From Duganella radicis (GTDB taxonomy: Bacteria; Pseudomonadota; Gammaproteobacteria; Burkholderiales; Burkholderiaceae_D): a stretch of DNA of 64,000 nucleotides. Within the stretch, counting starts at the first letter, position 1. Each line of letters opens with the position of its first letter. Below, piece by piece: positions 41,949 to 50,826 of this stretch. The DNA is taken from positions 1-64,000 of the forward strand of contig NZ_WNKY01000031.1 in the NCBI RefSeq assembly GCF_009720825.1, in the 5' to 3' direction. The position numbers and the translations under genes were made by a program. Under the pieces are notes generated by a model, which ran no database searches, was not told the DNA's origin, and saw only the letters and a list, made by a program, of their open reading frames with translations.

Positions 41949-44479
41949 GCTTCCCTCAGGGTTTGCAGGGGTGGCTGGCGCAGCACATTGCGCAGTCCCA
42001 GCCAGCCGCCGGCGATGGCGCACAGCGCGCCGGCCAGCAGGCCCACCAGCCATACCATCGGACTGAAGCTCCACGCGAACTTGAACTGATAAGTCGCCAG
42101 CGCCCAGCCCATGGCCGCCGCGCCGCTGGCCGCCAGCACGCCGGACAGCGCGCCCACCAGCGTGAACTCGATCAGTTGCGCCTGCGACAACTGCTTGCGG
42201 GTCGCGCCCAGCGCGCGCAGCAGGCCGGCCTCGCGGGTGCGCTCATCCTGCGATCCCATCAGGGCCGCGTACAGCACCAGCACACCGGAGGCCAGCGTGA
42301 AGATGAACAGGAACTCCACCGCCGTTATCACCTGGTCCAGCACCGCCTGCACCTGCCGCAAAATGCCGCCGACGTCGACGATGGTCAGGTTGGGGAAGTC
42401 GCGCGTCAGCGCATTCATCACCGCGCCCTGCCCTTGCGGCAGATGGAAGGCGGTGATCCAGCTTTGCGACACTTCCGTCATCGCCGCCGGATTGATGATG
42501 GCGAAGAAGTTGACCCGCATCGAGCCCCAATCCAGCTTGCGGATGCTGGTGATGGTCACATCCACCGGCGCGCCGGCGATCTCGAAGCGCAGCTTGTCGC
42601 CCAGCTTCCAGCGCAAGGTCCTGGCGATGCCCTCCTCCACCGACACCTCGGGGAAGCCCGGCTTGTCCTCGAACCACTTGCCTTCGACGATCTTGTTCTC
42701 GGCCTGCATCCGCGCCATGGTGGACAGGTTGAATTCACGGTCGGCCAGGCCGCGCGCGCGGTCATCGGTGTAGGTGTCGCCGGTGACCGGCTTGCCGTTC
42801 ACCTGCGTCAGGCGGCCACGTATCATCGGGTACTGCGGCGCATAGCGGACGCCGGCCGCCGTCAGGCGCCGCGCGATGTCGTCGCGCTGTTCCGGCTGGA
42901 TGTTGATGATGAAGCGGTTAGGCGCATCGGCCGGGGTGGCGTTGCGCCACGCGGTCATCAGGTCGCCGCGCACCACCGTCAACACCAGCAGCGCCATCAT
43001 GCCCAGCGCCAGCGAGACGATTTGCACGATGGTGGCGCCGGGACGGCGCTGCAAGGAGGTAATCGCAAAGCGCCAGCTTTGATGGTCGATGGCGCCGCGC
43101 AGCGAACGCAGCGACTTCAATCCCAGCCAGCCCACCAGCCCGAACAGCGCGAACGCGCCGAAGAAGCCGAGCGCCGTGTACAGCGCCATCTTCGGATCGC
43201 CCGCCTGCCACAGCAGCAGCGCCACAAAGCCGGCCATGCCGAAGCCGTAGGTGGCCAGCGCGCCCACTTGCGGCGGGTCCTGCTCGCGGCGGATCACGCG
43301 GTTGTGCGGCACTTTGCGCAGTTGCAGGATGGGCGGCAGCGCGAACGCCGCCAGCAGCAGGATGCCGATCGCCAGGCCTTGCAGGCCCGGATAAATGGTC
43401 GGCGGCGGCAGTTCGCTGGACACCAGTGCCCCCAGTACTTCCAGCAACACGTAGTGTGCGCCAAAGCCCACCAGCACGCCGGCGGCGCTGCCGATCAGGC
43501 CCACCAGCAGGAATTCGATCAGATACATCAGCGTGACCTGATTCTGCGTCAGCCCCAGGCAGCGCAGCATGGCGCAAGCATCGAGATGGCGCTGCATGAA
43601 GCGGCGCGCGGCCATCGCCACGGCCACCGCCGCCAGCATGGCCGACAGCAAGCCGACCAGCGACAAGAAGCGGTCGGCGCGTTCCAGCGTGGTTTGCATT
43701 TCCGGGCGGCCGTCCAGCGACTCCACCCGCACGCCCTTGATGTTGTTGTCCTTGATCTGCGCTTCCAGCCATTGCTGGTAAGCCTTGGCGACGGTGGCGC
43801 CATTCTTCAGCGACGGCGGCACACCGGCCAGCAGGCGGTAATTGACGCGCGAGCCGGGCTGGATCAGATTGGTGGCCTCCAGATCCTGCAACGCGAACAT
43901 CACGCGCGGCGCGAAGGCCAGGAAGTTGGCGCCGCGATCCGGCTCGGCCGCGATCACTTGCGCGATGGTGAAGCGCTTGTCGCCCAGCTTGAGCTGGTCG
44001 CCGACCTTGGCGTTCAGGCTGCCCAGCAGGCCAGGCTCCACCCACACCGTGCCGGGCGCGGGCGCGCCGGCCGCCGGCGTGCCGATGCTTTGTTCGGCTT
44101 GCGCCGCATCGGTGGTGATCTTGACCTTGCCGCGCAGCGGGTAGCCCGGACCGACGGCTTTCAGCGCCGCCAGCACGGACGTGGATTGCTCGCCCTCGCC
44201 CGCTTGCGCCATGCTGGGGAAGGTGATGGCGTCGGTCAGCGCCAGTCCGCGCTGTTCGGCTTGCGCGCGCCACGCGGCCCGCACCGGCAAGTCGGCGCTG
44301 ACCGCGACATCGGCACCCAGCAGCTGATGCGCATCGCGATCCAGCCCGCTGCGCAGGCGGTCGATGAAGAAGCCGGTGGCCGACAAGGCGGCCACCGCTA
44401 CCGTCAGCGCGATCAGCAGAAAGCGCAACTGGCCGGCGCGCCAGTCGCGCGCGGTCATTTTCAGGGCGAGCTTGAACAT
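41945..44479 (-). CDS. FtsX-like ABC permease, YbbP type
   Basis: This 844-residue permease has an N-terminal helix (LRFLLIALTVAVAALSATGFF in part), a large periplasmic domain, then several helix bundles with two FtsX-type regions near residues 270-400 and 740-835. E. coli YbbP works with the ATPase YbbA beside the thioesterase TesA. Here no ATPase gene is adjacent; the partner must be elsewhere. It lies immediately after the deaminase gene (44479/44480), so they may be cotranscribed. Substrate is unknown; such permeases are tied to lipoprotein or lipid export. Confidence 0.85.
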   Translation of the reverse strand: MFKLALKMTARDWRAGQLRFLLIALTVAVAALSATGFFIDRLRSGLDRDAHQLLGADVAVSADLPVRAAWRAQAEQRGLALTDAITFPSMAQAGEGEQSTSVLAALKAVGPGYPLRGKVKITTDAAQAEQSIGTPAAGAPAPGTVWVEPGLLGSLNAKVGDQLKLGDKRFTIAQVIAAEPDRGANFLAFAPRVMFALQDLEATNLIQPGSRVNYRLLAGVPPSLKNGATVAKAYQQWLEAQIKDNNIKGVRVESLDGRPEMQTTLERADRFLSLVGLLSAMLAAVAVAMAARRFMQRHLDACAMLRCLGLTQNQVTLMYLIEFLLVGLIGSAAGVLVGFGAHYVLLEVLGALVSSELPPPTIYPGLQGLAIGILLLAAFALPPILQLRKVPHNRVIRREQDPPQVGALATYGFGMAGFVALLLWQAGDPKMALYTALGFFGAFALFGLVGWLGLKSLRSLRGAIDHQSWRFAITSLQRRPGATIVQIVSLALGMMALLVLTVVRGDLMTAWRNATPADAPNRFIINIQPEQRDDIARRLTAAGVRYAPQYPMIRGRLTQVNGKPVTGDTYTDDRARGLADREFNLSTMARMQAENKIVEGKWFEDKPGFPEVSVEEGIARTLRWKLGDKLRFEIAGAPVDVTITSIRKLDWGSMRVNFFAIINPAAMTEVSQSWITAFHLPQGQGAVMNALTRDFPNLTIVDVGGILRQVQAVLDQVITAVEFLFIFTLASGVLVLYAALMGSQDERTREAGLLRALGATRKQLSQAQLIEFTLVGALSGVLAASGAAAMGWALATYQFKFAWSFSPMVWLVGLLAGALCAIAGGWLGLRNVLRQPPLQTLREA

Positions 44480-45487
44480 TTAAACCTTGGCAAAGAATGC
44501 GTCGACTTCATCCAGATATTTCTGCTTTTCCGCCGCCGGCAGGAAGGCGGCGGTGAAGCCGTTGCGCGCCAGCCGGTGCGCATGCGACAAGCCCAGTGGC
44601 AGCGCTTCAAAGGTGGCGATGAAGTTGTCGTTCATGTAGCCGCCAAAGTAGGCCGGGTCGTCCGAGTTCACCGTCGCGAGAATGCCGGCATCCAGCAGTT
44701 GCAGCAGGTTGTGCCGCTCCATCTGATCGAACACGCACAGCTTGATGTTGGACAGCGGACACACCGTCAATGCCATCTGTTCTTTCGCCAGGCGCGCGGT
44801 CAGCGCCGCGTCCTCCAGGCAGCGCACGCCGTGGTCGATGCGTTCGACTTTCAGCGTATCCAGCGCGGTGTAGATGTAGGCCGGCGGGCCCTCCTCGCCG
44901 GCGTGCGCCACCAGATGCAGGCCGAGTTCGCGGCAGCGCGCGAACACGCGGGCAAACTTCTCCGGCGGATTGCCGACTTCCGACGAATCCAGGCCGACGC
45001 CGATGAATTTGTCGCGGTACGGCAGCGCCGCTTCCAGGGTGGCGATCGCATCCTCTTCCGGCAAATGGCGCAGGAAGCACAGGATCAGCGTGGCGCTGAC
45101 CGGGCTGTCCTGGCAGGCGCGATAGATACCGTCGATCACCACCTTGATGTCCACGCCGCGCGCCGTATGCGTCTGCGGATCGAAGAAGATTTCGGTGTGG
45201 CGCACATTGTCGGCCTCGGCGCGCTTGAGATAGGCCGCCGTCATGTCGTAGAAATCCTGCTCCTGCAACAGCACGCTGGCGCCGGCGTAATAGATGTCGA
45301 GGAAAGATTGCAGATCGGTGAAGGCATACGCCGCGCGCAGTTCTTCCACCGAACCGTAGGCCAGCTTGACGCCGTTGCGTTCGGCCAGCGCGAAGATCAG
45401 CTCCGGCTCCAGCGAGCCTTCAATGTGGATGTGCAGCTCGGCTTTTGGCATCTGCTGCAAAACGCGGCGCAATTGATCATTCAACAT
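44480..45487 (-). CDS. Adenine/adenosine deaminase family protein, probably adenine deaminase
   Basis: This 335-residue amidohydrolase has the metal site HxH at His19/His21 (ELHIHIEGSLEPE), the catalytic HAGEEGPP with its Glu, and VNSDDPAYFGGY. Several segments (FDPQTHTARGV, VGLDSSEVGNPPEKF, LTVCPLSNIKLCVFDQM) are those of the adenine deaminase type found in Pseudomonas and fungi. I therefore prefer adenine over adenosine as substrate. Purine salvage would give hypoxanthine, a substrate of xanthine dehydrogenase, whose XdhC-family gene is at the right end of the window. Stop TAA abuts the permease start. Confidence 0.88.
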   Translation of the reverse strand: MLNDQLRRVLQQMPKAELHIHIEGSLEPELIFALAERNGVKLAYGSVEELRAAYAFTDLQSFLDIYYAGASVLLQEQDFYDMTAAYLKRAEADNVRHTEIFFDPQTHTARGVDIKVVIDGIYRACQDSPVSATLILCFLRHLPEEDAIATLEAALPYRDKFIGVGLDSSEVGNPPEKFARVFARCRELGLHLVAHAGEEGPPAYIYTALDTLKVERIDHGVRCLEDAALTARLAKEQMALTVCPLSNIKLCVFDQMERHNLLQLLDAGILATVNSDDPAYFGGYMNDNFIATFEALPLGLSHAHRLARNGFTAAFLPAAEKQKYLDEVDAFFAKV

Positions 45488-45930
45488 GTTGATTTTTCCT
45501 GTTACTTAAGTGACTGAATCGGTCCATCTTATCTCATGCGACGGTTAGCGTGTCAGCACATCTCTCAAAGCCATGTTACTGTGGTGGCGAAGGACGCGAA
45601 AAGACGCTGAAATTGACGTGACCAATTCGATATTTTGCTTTGGAATCATGCGCTTACAAAAGGGTATTAACGATATTACGACATACCTTTTGACTTCCTG
45701 CACCAATAGCGCAATAATCAATTTCATAGACGTAAGAAGCGTTACGACCAACACATAAAAGCCGCCATCCGGCCATAAAGCCAGCTCATCGGTACGGGCA
45801 ATCCGTGCCACCCAAGGAAGCTGACCAAGAAGAAAAATAAGATCGAAAGGATTATACGAACCAGAGCCAAGGCAAGCGCAACTGCCGGTGACTCGTGACA
45901 AGCAGGTTTCCATCATTAAAGGACATTCAA
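45488..45930. other. AT-rich spacer between the deaminase gene and prkA
   Basis: This 443-bp spacer is clearly more AT-rich than its surroundings. It must carry the divergent promoters of the deaminase gene and the prkA operon, but no consensus sigma-70 or sigma-54 element was certain (one GG/GC pair has 11 instead of 10 bases). A minus-strand open frame (45545-45958) would code 137 residues with one hydrophobic stretch and could be a remnant or chance. It overlaps the prkA start. Confidence 0.4.
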
Positions 45931-47853
45931 ATGACCATTTTTGACAACTACGCCGCACGATACGAACGAACCAAAGAAGAAGAGATGTCCATGAAGGAGT
46001 ATCTCGAGCTTTGCAAAAAAGACCGGCTGACGTACGCCAGCGCCGCCGAGCGCATGCTGGCAGCCATTGGCGAACCGACCTTGATCGACACGCGCAATGA
46101 CACCCGGCTGTCGCGTATCTTTGCGAACAAGGTCATCAAGATTTATCCGGCGTTCCGCGAGTTCTACGGCACTGAGGAAGTGATCGAGCAAGTGGTGTCC
46201 TACTTCCGTCACGCCGCCCAGGGCCTGGAGGAACGCAAGCAAATACTGTATTTGCTTGGCCCGGTGGGTGGCGGTAAATCGTCGATTGCGGAAAAACTGA
46301 AGTCCTTGATGGAACATGTGCCTTTCTATTGCCTGAAAGGCTCGCCGGTGAATGAGTCGCCGCTTGGCCTGTTCAACGAAGAGGAAGACGGTGCGATCCT
46401 GGAAGAAGATTTCGGCATCCCGCGCCGCTACCTGCGCAATATTCCTTCGCCATGGGCGGTGAAACGCCTGCATGAATTCAATGGCGACATTAATCAGTTC
46501 CGCGTGGTCAAGCGCTACCCATCGGTGCTGAAACAGGTGGCCATCTCCAAGACCGAACCGGGCGACGAAAACAATCAGGATATTTCCTCGCTGGTCGGCA
46601 AGGTCGACATCCGCAAGCTGGAAGATTATTCGCAGGACGATCCGGACGCCTACAGCTACTCGGGCGGCCTGTGCCTGGCCAACCAGGGCCTGATGGAATT
46701 CGTCGAGATGTTCAAGGCCCCGATCAAGGTGCTGCACCCGCTGCTGACCGCCACCCAGGAGGGCAACTACAAGGGCACGGAAGGCTTTGGCGCGATTCCG
46801 TTCGACGGCATCGTGCTGGCGCACTCGAATGAGTCCGAATGGAAGTCCTTCAAGAACAACCGCAACAACGAGGCTTTCCTCGACCGTATCTACATCGTCA
46901 AAGTGCCGTACTGCCTGCGCGTGACCGATGAGATCAAGATTTACGACAAGCTGCTGTTCAATTCCTCGCTGTCGGCCGCGCCATGCGCGCCGGGCACCCT
47001 GCGCATGATGGCGCAGTTCGCCATCCTGTCGCGCCTGAAAGACCCGGAAAACTCCAGCATCTTCAGCAAGATGCTGGTGTACGACGGCGAAAACCTCAAG
47101 GACACCGACCCGAAAGCCAAGTCGATTCACGAATATGTGGACTATGCCGGCGTGGACGAGGGCATGAACGGGCTGTCGACGCGCTTCGCGTTCAAGATCC
47201 TGTCCAAGGTCTTCAACTTCGACAACACCGAAGTGGCGGCCAATCCGGTGCACCTGCTGTACGTGCTGGAGCAGCAGGTCGAGCGCGAGCAGTTCCCGCC
47301 CGAGCTGGAGCAAAAGTACTTCTCCTATATTAAGGAGCACCTGGCGCAGCGCTACGTGGAATTCATCGGCAAGGAAATCCAGACCGCTTATCTGGAATCG
47401 TATTCCGAGTACGGCCAGAATATCTTCGACCGCTACGTGACCTTTGCCGACTTCTGGATTCAGGATCAGGAATACCGCGATCCGGACACCGGCGAGAGCT
47501 TCGACCGCGAGTCGCTGAACAACGAGCTGGAAAAAATCGAGAAGCCGGCCGGCATCTCGAATCCGAAGGACTTCCGTAACGAGATCGTCAACTTCGGCCT
47601 GCGTGCGCGCGCCAACAACGGCGGCAAGAATCCGGCGTGGACCAGTTATGAGAAGTTCCGCACCGTGATCGAGAAGAAGATGTTCTCCAATACGGAGGAA
47701 CTGCTGCCGGTGATTTCGTTCAACGCCAAGGCCAGCGCGGAAGACGCCAACAAGCACGCCGACTTCGTCGCCCGCATGGTGGAGAAAGGCTACACGGCCA
47801 AGCAAGTGCGCTTGCTGTGCGAATGGTATCTGCGCGTCAGGAAGTCGTCGTAA
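45931..47853 (+). CDS. prkA: PrkA-type serine kinase / AAA+ stress protein (YeaG)
   Basis: PrkA/YeaG, 640 residues, has an AAA+ domain with the P-loop GPVGGGKS (residues 110-117) followed by PrkA C-terminal kinase-like region. It starts MTIFDNYAARYERTKEEE with AAGGA 7 nt upstream; an upstream frame extension is rejected for lack of a site. In E. coli yeaGH is induced by nitrogen starvation and stationary phase. It heads the operon prkA-yeaH-spoVR. The exact kinase substrate is not known; recent views see it also as an ATP-dependent protease-like factor. Confidence 0.94.
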   Translation: MTIFDNYAARYERTKEEEMSMKEYLELCKKDRLTYASAAERMLAAIGEPTLIDTRNDTRLSRIFANKVIKIYPAFREFYGTEEVIEQVVSYFRHAAQGLEERKQILYLLGPVGGGKSSIAEKLKSLMEHVPFYCLKGSPVNESPLGLFNEEEDGAILEEDFGIPRRYLRNIPSPWAVKRLHEFNGDINQFRVVKRYPSVLKQVAISKTEPGDENNQDISSLVGKVDIRKLEDYSQDDPDAYSYSGGLCLANQGLMEFVEMFKAPIKVLHPLLTATQEGNYKGTEGFGAIPFDGIVLAHSNESEWKSFKNNRNNEAFLDRIYIVKVPYCLRVTDEIKIYDKLLFNSSLSAAPCAPGTLRMMAQFAILSRLKDPENSSIFSKMLVYDGENLKDTDPKAKSIHEYVDYAGVDEGMNGLSTRFAFKILSKVFNFDNTEVAANPVHLLYVLEQQVEREQFPPELEQKYFSYIKEHLAQRYVEFIGKEIQTAYLESYSEYGQNIFDRYVTFADFWIQDQEYRDPDTGESFDRESLNNELEKIEKPAGISNPKDFRNEIVNFGLRARANNGGKNPAWTSYEKFRTVIEKKMFSNTEELLPVISFNAKASAEDANKHADFVARMVEKGYTAKQVRLLCEWYLRVRKSS

Positions 47854-47860
47854 TGCCTCG

Positions 47861-47881
47861 CCGCCCTCCGCGTGGGGGCGG
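47861..47881 (+). repeat. Hairpin between prkA and yeaH
   Basis: CCGCCC and GGGCGG, extended by a G-U and a C-G pair, form an 8-bp stem with a 5-nt loop in the 58-bp gap. There is no T tail. It may be an intercistronic stabilising hairpin or an RNase processing site that sets prkA and yeaH to different levels. Confidence 0.45.
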
Positions 47882-47911
47882 TGGCCGTAAAACAGTTGCA
47901 GGAGGCATCTT

Positions 47912-49180
47912 TTGACTTACCTCATCGACCGTCGTTTGCAAGGCAAGAACAAGTCCGCGGTCAACCGCGAGCGCTTCTTGCGGCGTTACAAAGCCCAGAT
48001 CAAGGACGCGGTGGGGCGCGCCATCAAAGGCCGCTCCATCACCGACGTTGAAAACGGCGAAAAGGTCTCCATCCCGGTCAAGGATGTGAGCGAGCCCTCG
48101 TTTGGCCACGCCCATGGCGGCATCTGGGAAGTGGTCAATCCCGGCAACCAGGAATACCTGAAAGGCGACCAGATCAACCGCCCCAAGGGCGGCGGCGGTT
48201 CCGGCCGCGGCAAGGCCGGCAATAGCGACCAGACCACCGAGGACGATTTCATCTTCGAGCTGTCGCGCGAAGAATTCATGAACTACTTCTTCGAGGACCT
48301 GGAACTGCCGCACATGGTCAAGACCCAGTTGACCGCCACCACCGATTTCAAGAACCAGCGCGCCGGCTACAACATGTCCGGCACGCCGTCCAACATCCAC
48401 GTGCTGCGCTCCCTGCGCGGCGCCCTGGGCCGGCGCATCGCCGTCGGCGGCAACTCGCGCAAGCGCGTGATCGAGGCCGAACGGGAACTGGAAGAACTGC
48501 TGCTGGAAGGCGTGCCATTGCAGGACGCCCGCGTGGTCGAGCTGAAAAAGCTGATCCACCACCTGCACACCCGCCTGCTGGCGATTCCCTTCATCGATCC
48601 GTTCGACCTGCGCTACACCAACCGCGTCAAGGTGCCCAAGCCGATGACGCAGGCGGTGATGTTCTGCATCATGGACGTCTCCGGCTCCATGGACGAAACC
48701 CGCAAGGACACCGCCAAGCGCTTCTTCATCCTGCTCTACCTGTTCCTCAAGCGCGTGTACGACAAGATCGAGGTGGTGTTCATCCGCCATCACACGGCGG
48801 CGGCCGAGGTGGACGAGGAAGAATTCTTCCATTCGCGCGAATCGGGCGGCACGGTGGTGTCGTCGGCCCTGCACCTGCTGGACAAGATCATCGATGAACG
48901 CTTCGGCGCCGGCAGCTGGAACTCCTACGTGGCCCAGGCTTCCGACGGCGACAACTGGGACAACGACTCGGTGCTGTGCCGCCAGCTGCTGGTGAATACC
49001 ATCATGCCCAAGGTGCAGTACTACACCTACGTCGAGATCACCGACGGTCCGCCGCAAAACCTGTGGGAGCAATATTCGCAAGTGCCGGATCACCATCAGC
49101 ACTTCGCCATGCAGAAAATCGTCACGCCGGCGGATATCTACCCGGTGTTCCGCGAACTGTTCAAGAAGCAGCCGAAATAA
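47912..49180 (+). CDS. yeaH: YeaH-family von Willebrand A-like stress protein
   Basis: YeaH (UPF0229), 422 residues. Its C-terminal half has a VWA-like MIDAS motif (CIMDVSGSMDE) typical of partners of AAA+ proteins. The N-terminus MTYLIDRRLQGKNKSAVNRE is the family mark. Translation starts at TTG with a perfect AGGAGG 6 nt upstream. A Gly-rich linker (GGGGSGRGKAGN) lies at about residue 95. Its AAA+ partner is probably PrkA upstream, and SpoVR follows after 2 bp. Molecular role is not known. Confidence 0.92.
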   Translation: MTYLIDRRLQGKNKSAVNRERFLRRYKAQIKDAVGRAIKGRSITDVENGEKVSIPVKDVSEPSFGHAHGGIWEVVNPGNQEYLKGDQINRPKGGGGSGRGKAGNSDQTTEDDFIFELSREEFMNYFFEDLELPHMVKTQLTATTDFKNQRAGYNMSGTPSNIHVLRSLRGALGRRIAVGGNSRKRVIEAERELEELLLEGVPLQDARVVELKKLIHHLHTRLLAIPFIDPFDLRYTNRVKVPKPMTQAVMFCIMDVSGSMDETRKDTAKRFFILLYLFLKRVYDKIEVVFIRHHTAAAEVDEEEFFHSRESGGTVVSSALHLLDKIIDERFGAGSWNSYVAQASDGDNWDNDSVLCRQLLVNTIMPKVQYYTYVEITDGPPQNLWEQYSQVPDHHQHFAMQKIVTPADIYPVFRELFKKQPK

Positions 49181-49182
49181 TC

Positions 49183-50724
49183 ATGAACGACATGACGCAA
49201 CCCAAGCCGAAGCATCCCAACGCCCTGCCGGAGCAATCCGAATGGACGTTCGAGCTGATCGAGCAGATACACCAGGAAATCCGCCGCGTGGCCGAGGGCT
49301 TCGGGCTGGATACCTATCCCAACCAGCTGGAGATCATCACCGCCGAGCAGATGATGGACGCCTACACCTCGGTCGGCATGCCGGTGTCCTACAACCACTG
49401 GTCCTTCGGCAAGCACTTCCTGAGTACCGAGAAAGGCTACAAGCGCGGGCAGATGGGCCTGGCCTACGAGATCGTCATCAACTCCAATCCGTGCATCGCC
49501 TACCTGATGGAGGAAAACAGCCTGACCATGCAGTCGCTGGTGATCGCGCACGCGGCGTATGGCCACAACTCCTTCTTCAAGGGGAACTACCTGTTCCGCA
49601 CCTGGACCGATGCCGACGCCATCGTCGACTACATGGTGTTCGCCAAGAATTACATCGCCGAGTGCGAGCAGCGCCACGGCATCGACGCGGTCGAGCTGCT
49701 GCTGGACTCCTGCCACGCCATCCAGAACTACGGCGTCGACCGCTACAAGCGGCCGGCCAAGCTGTCCATGGCGCAGGAGCGCGCGCGCCAGAAGGAGCGC
49801 GAGGCTTATGTGCAGTCGCAGATCAACGAACTGTGGCGCACCCTGCCGCGGCGCGAGGAGGAGGAGGCCGAGCGCGTGGTTAAACGCTTTCCTCCCGAGC
49901 CGGAGGAAAACCTGCTGTACTTCATCGAGAAGTACGCGCCGCTGCTGGAACCGTGGCAGCGCGAGATGGTGCGCATCGTGCGCAAGATTTCCCAGTACTT
50001 CTACCCGCAGCGCCAGACCCAGGTGATGAACGAGGGCTGGGCCACCTTCTGGCACTACACCATCCTCAACCAGTTGTACGACGAGGGCGTGGTGGGCGAC
50101 GGCTTCATGATGGAATTCCTGAAGAGCCATACCAACGTGGTCTACCAGCCGCCGGTCAACAGCCCCTACTACAGCGGCATCAACCCGTACGCGCTGGGCT
50201 TCGCCATGATGACCGACATCCGCCGCATCTGCGAGAACCCGACCGACGAGGACCGCGAATGGTTCCCCGACATCGCCGGTAGCGACTGGCGCAAGACGCT
50301 GGACTTCGCCATGCGCAATTTCAAGGACGAGAGCTTCATCGCCCAATACCTGTCGCCCAAGCTGATACGCGAGTTCCACTTCTTTGCCGTGCTGGACGAC
50401 GACAACAATGAAAAGCTCAGCGTCTCGGCCATCCACGACGACCTCGGCTACCGATACGTGCGCCAGCAGCTTGCAGAACAATATAATCTGGGGAACCGTG
50501 AGCCCAATATCCAGGTCTGGTCGGTCAATACCCAGGACGACCGCGCGCTGACCCTGCGCCACAGCCAGTTCCAGCGCCGTCCGCTCAACCAGCAGGCGGG
50601 CGAAGTGCTCAAGCACGTCGCCCGCCTATGGGGCTTCGACGTCCACCTGGAAACCGTGGGCCCTACCGGCGAAGTCGTCAGCACGCTGGAAGTAAAACGG
50701 GAGAAACGCGGCCGCACGCCCTGA
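49183..50724 (+). CDS. SpoVR family protein
   Basis: This 513-residue protein is related to Bacillus SpoVR and E. coli YcgB. Sequences such as MPVSYNHWSFGKHFLSTEK, SLVIAHAAYGHNSFFKGN and NEGWATFWHYTILN are near invariant in the family, and they contain several His that could bind metal. It is the third gene of prkA-yeaH-spoVR, two bases after yeaH. The frame is open upstream inside yeaH, but the ATG at MNDMTQPK follows the yeaH stop directly. The family forms part of a stationary-phase response; the biochemical function is unknown. Confidence 0.93.
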   Translation: MNDMTQPKPKHPNALPEQSEWTFELIEQIHQEIRRVAEGFGLDTYPNQLEIITAEQMMDAYTSVGMPVSYNHWSFGKHFLSTEKGYKRGQMGLAYEIVINSNPCIAYLMEENSLTMQSLVIAHAAYGHNSFFKGNYLFRTWTDADAIVDYMVFAKNYIAECEQRHGIDAVELLLDSCHAIQNYGVDRYKRPAKLSMAQERARQKEREAYVQSQINELWRTLPRREEEEAERVVKRFPPEPEENLLYFIEKYAPLLEPWQREMVRIVRKISQYFYPQRQTQVMNEGWATFWHYTILNQLYDEGVVGDGFMMEFLKSHTNVVYQPPVNSPYYSGINPYALGFAMMTDIRRICENPTDEDREWFPDIAGSDWRKTLDFAMRNFKDESFIAQYLSPKLIREFHFFAVLDDDNNEKLSVSAIHDDLGYRYVRQQLAEQYNLGNREPNIQVWSVNTQDDRALTLRHSQFQRRPLNQQAGEVLKHVARLWGFDVHLETVGPTGEVVSTLEVKREKRGRTP

Positions 50725-50765
50725 GCCAACATATATATAAGGCTTTCGCAATGCCGTCCTGACTC

Positions 50766-50781
50766 AGGCACGGCTCTTGCA
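50766..50781 (+). promoter_or_regulatory. Consensus sigma-54 promoter downstream of spoVR
   Basis: GGCACG, four bases, TTGCA: the -24/-12 pair has GG and GC exactly 10 bp apart, and the whole matches TGGCACG-N4-TTGCW except the first T. The predicted start is near 50791-50793, inside the 5' arm of the terminator that follows. The intergenic position makes a chance match unlikely. No gene lies downstream for 450 bp. Confidence 0.7.
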
Positions 50782-50787
50782 AGGTCC

Positions 50788-50826
50788 AAACCGGGGGTGG
50801 CGGACAGGCGTCATCCCCGGTTTTTT
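50788..50826 (+). terminator. Rho-independent terminator after spoVR
   Basis: AAACCGGGG and CCCCGGTTT form a 9-bp stem around an 18-nt GC-rich loop, followed by TTTTTT and CG. It ends the prkA-yeaH-spoVR transcript 63 bp past the stop, and would also end any RNA begun at the sigma-54 promoter. Confidence 0.88.

Noticed and set aside
41510..45517. 1335-codon open frame on the plus strand opposite the permease and deaminase genes
   Set aside because: The translation is Arg/His/Gln/Gly-rich without domains and crosses three well-supported genes; it is an antisense shadow.
45801..45890. Sigma-54 promoter for prkA or in its upstream spacer
   Set aside because: GGCAAG...TGCC has 11 instead of 10 bases between GG and GC, and a minus-strand TGGCACG...TTGC is two bases short.
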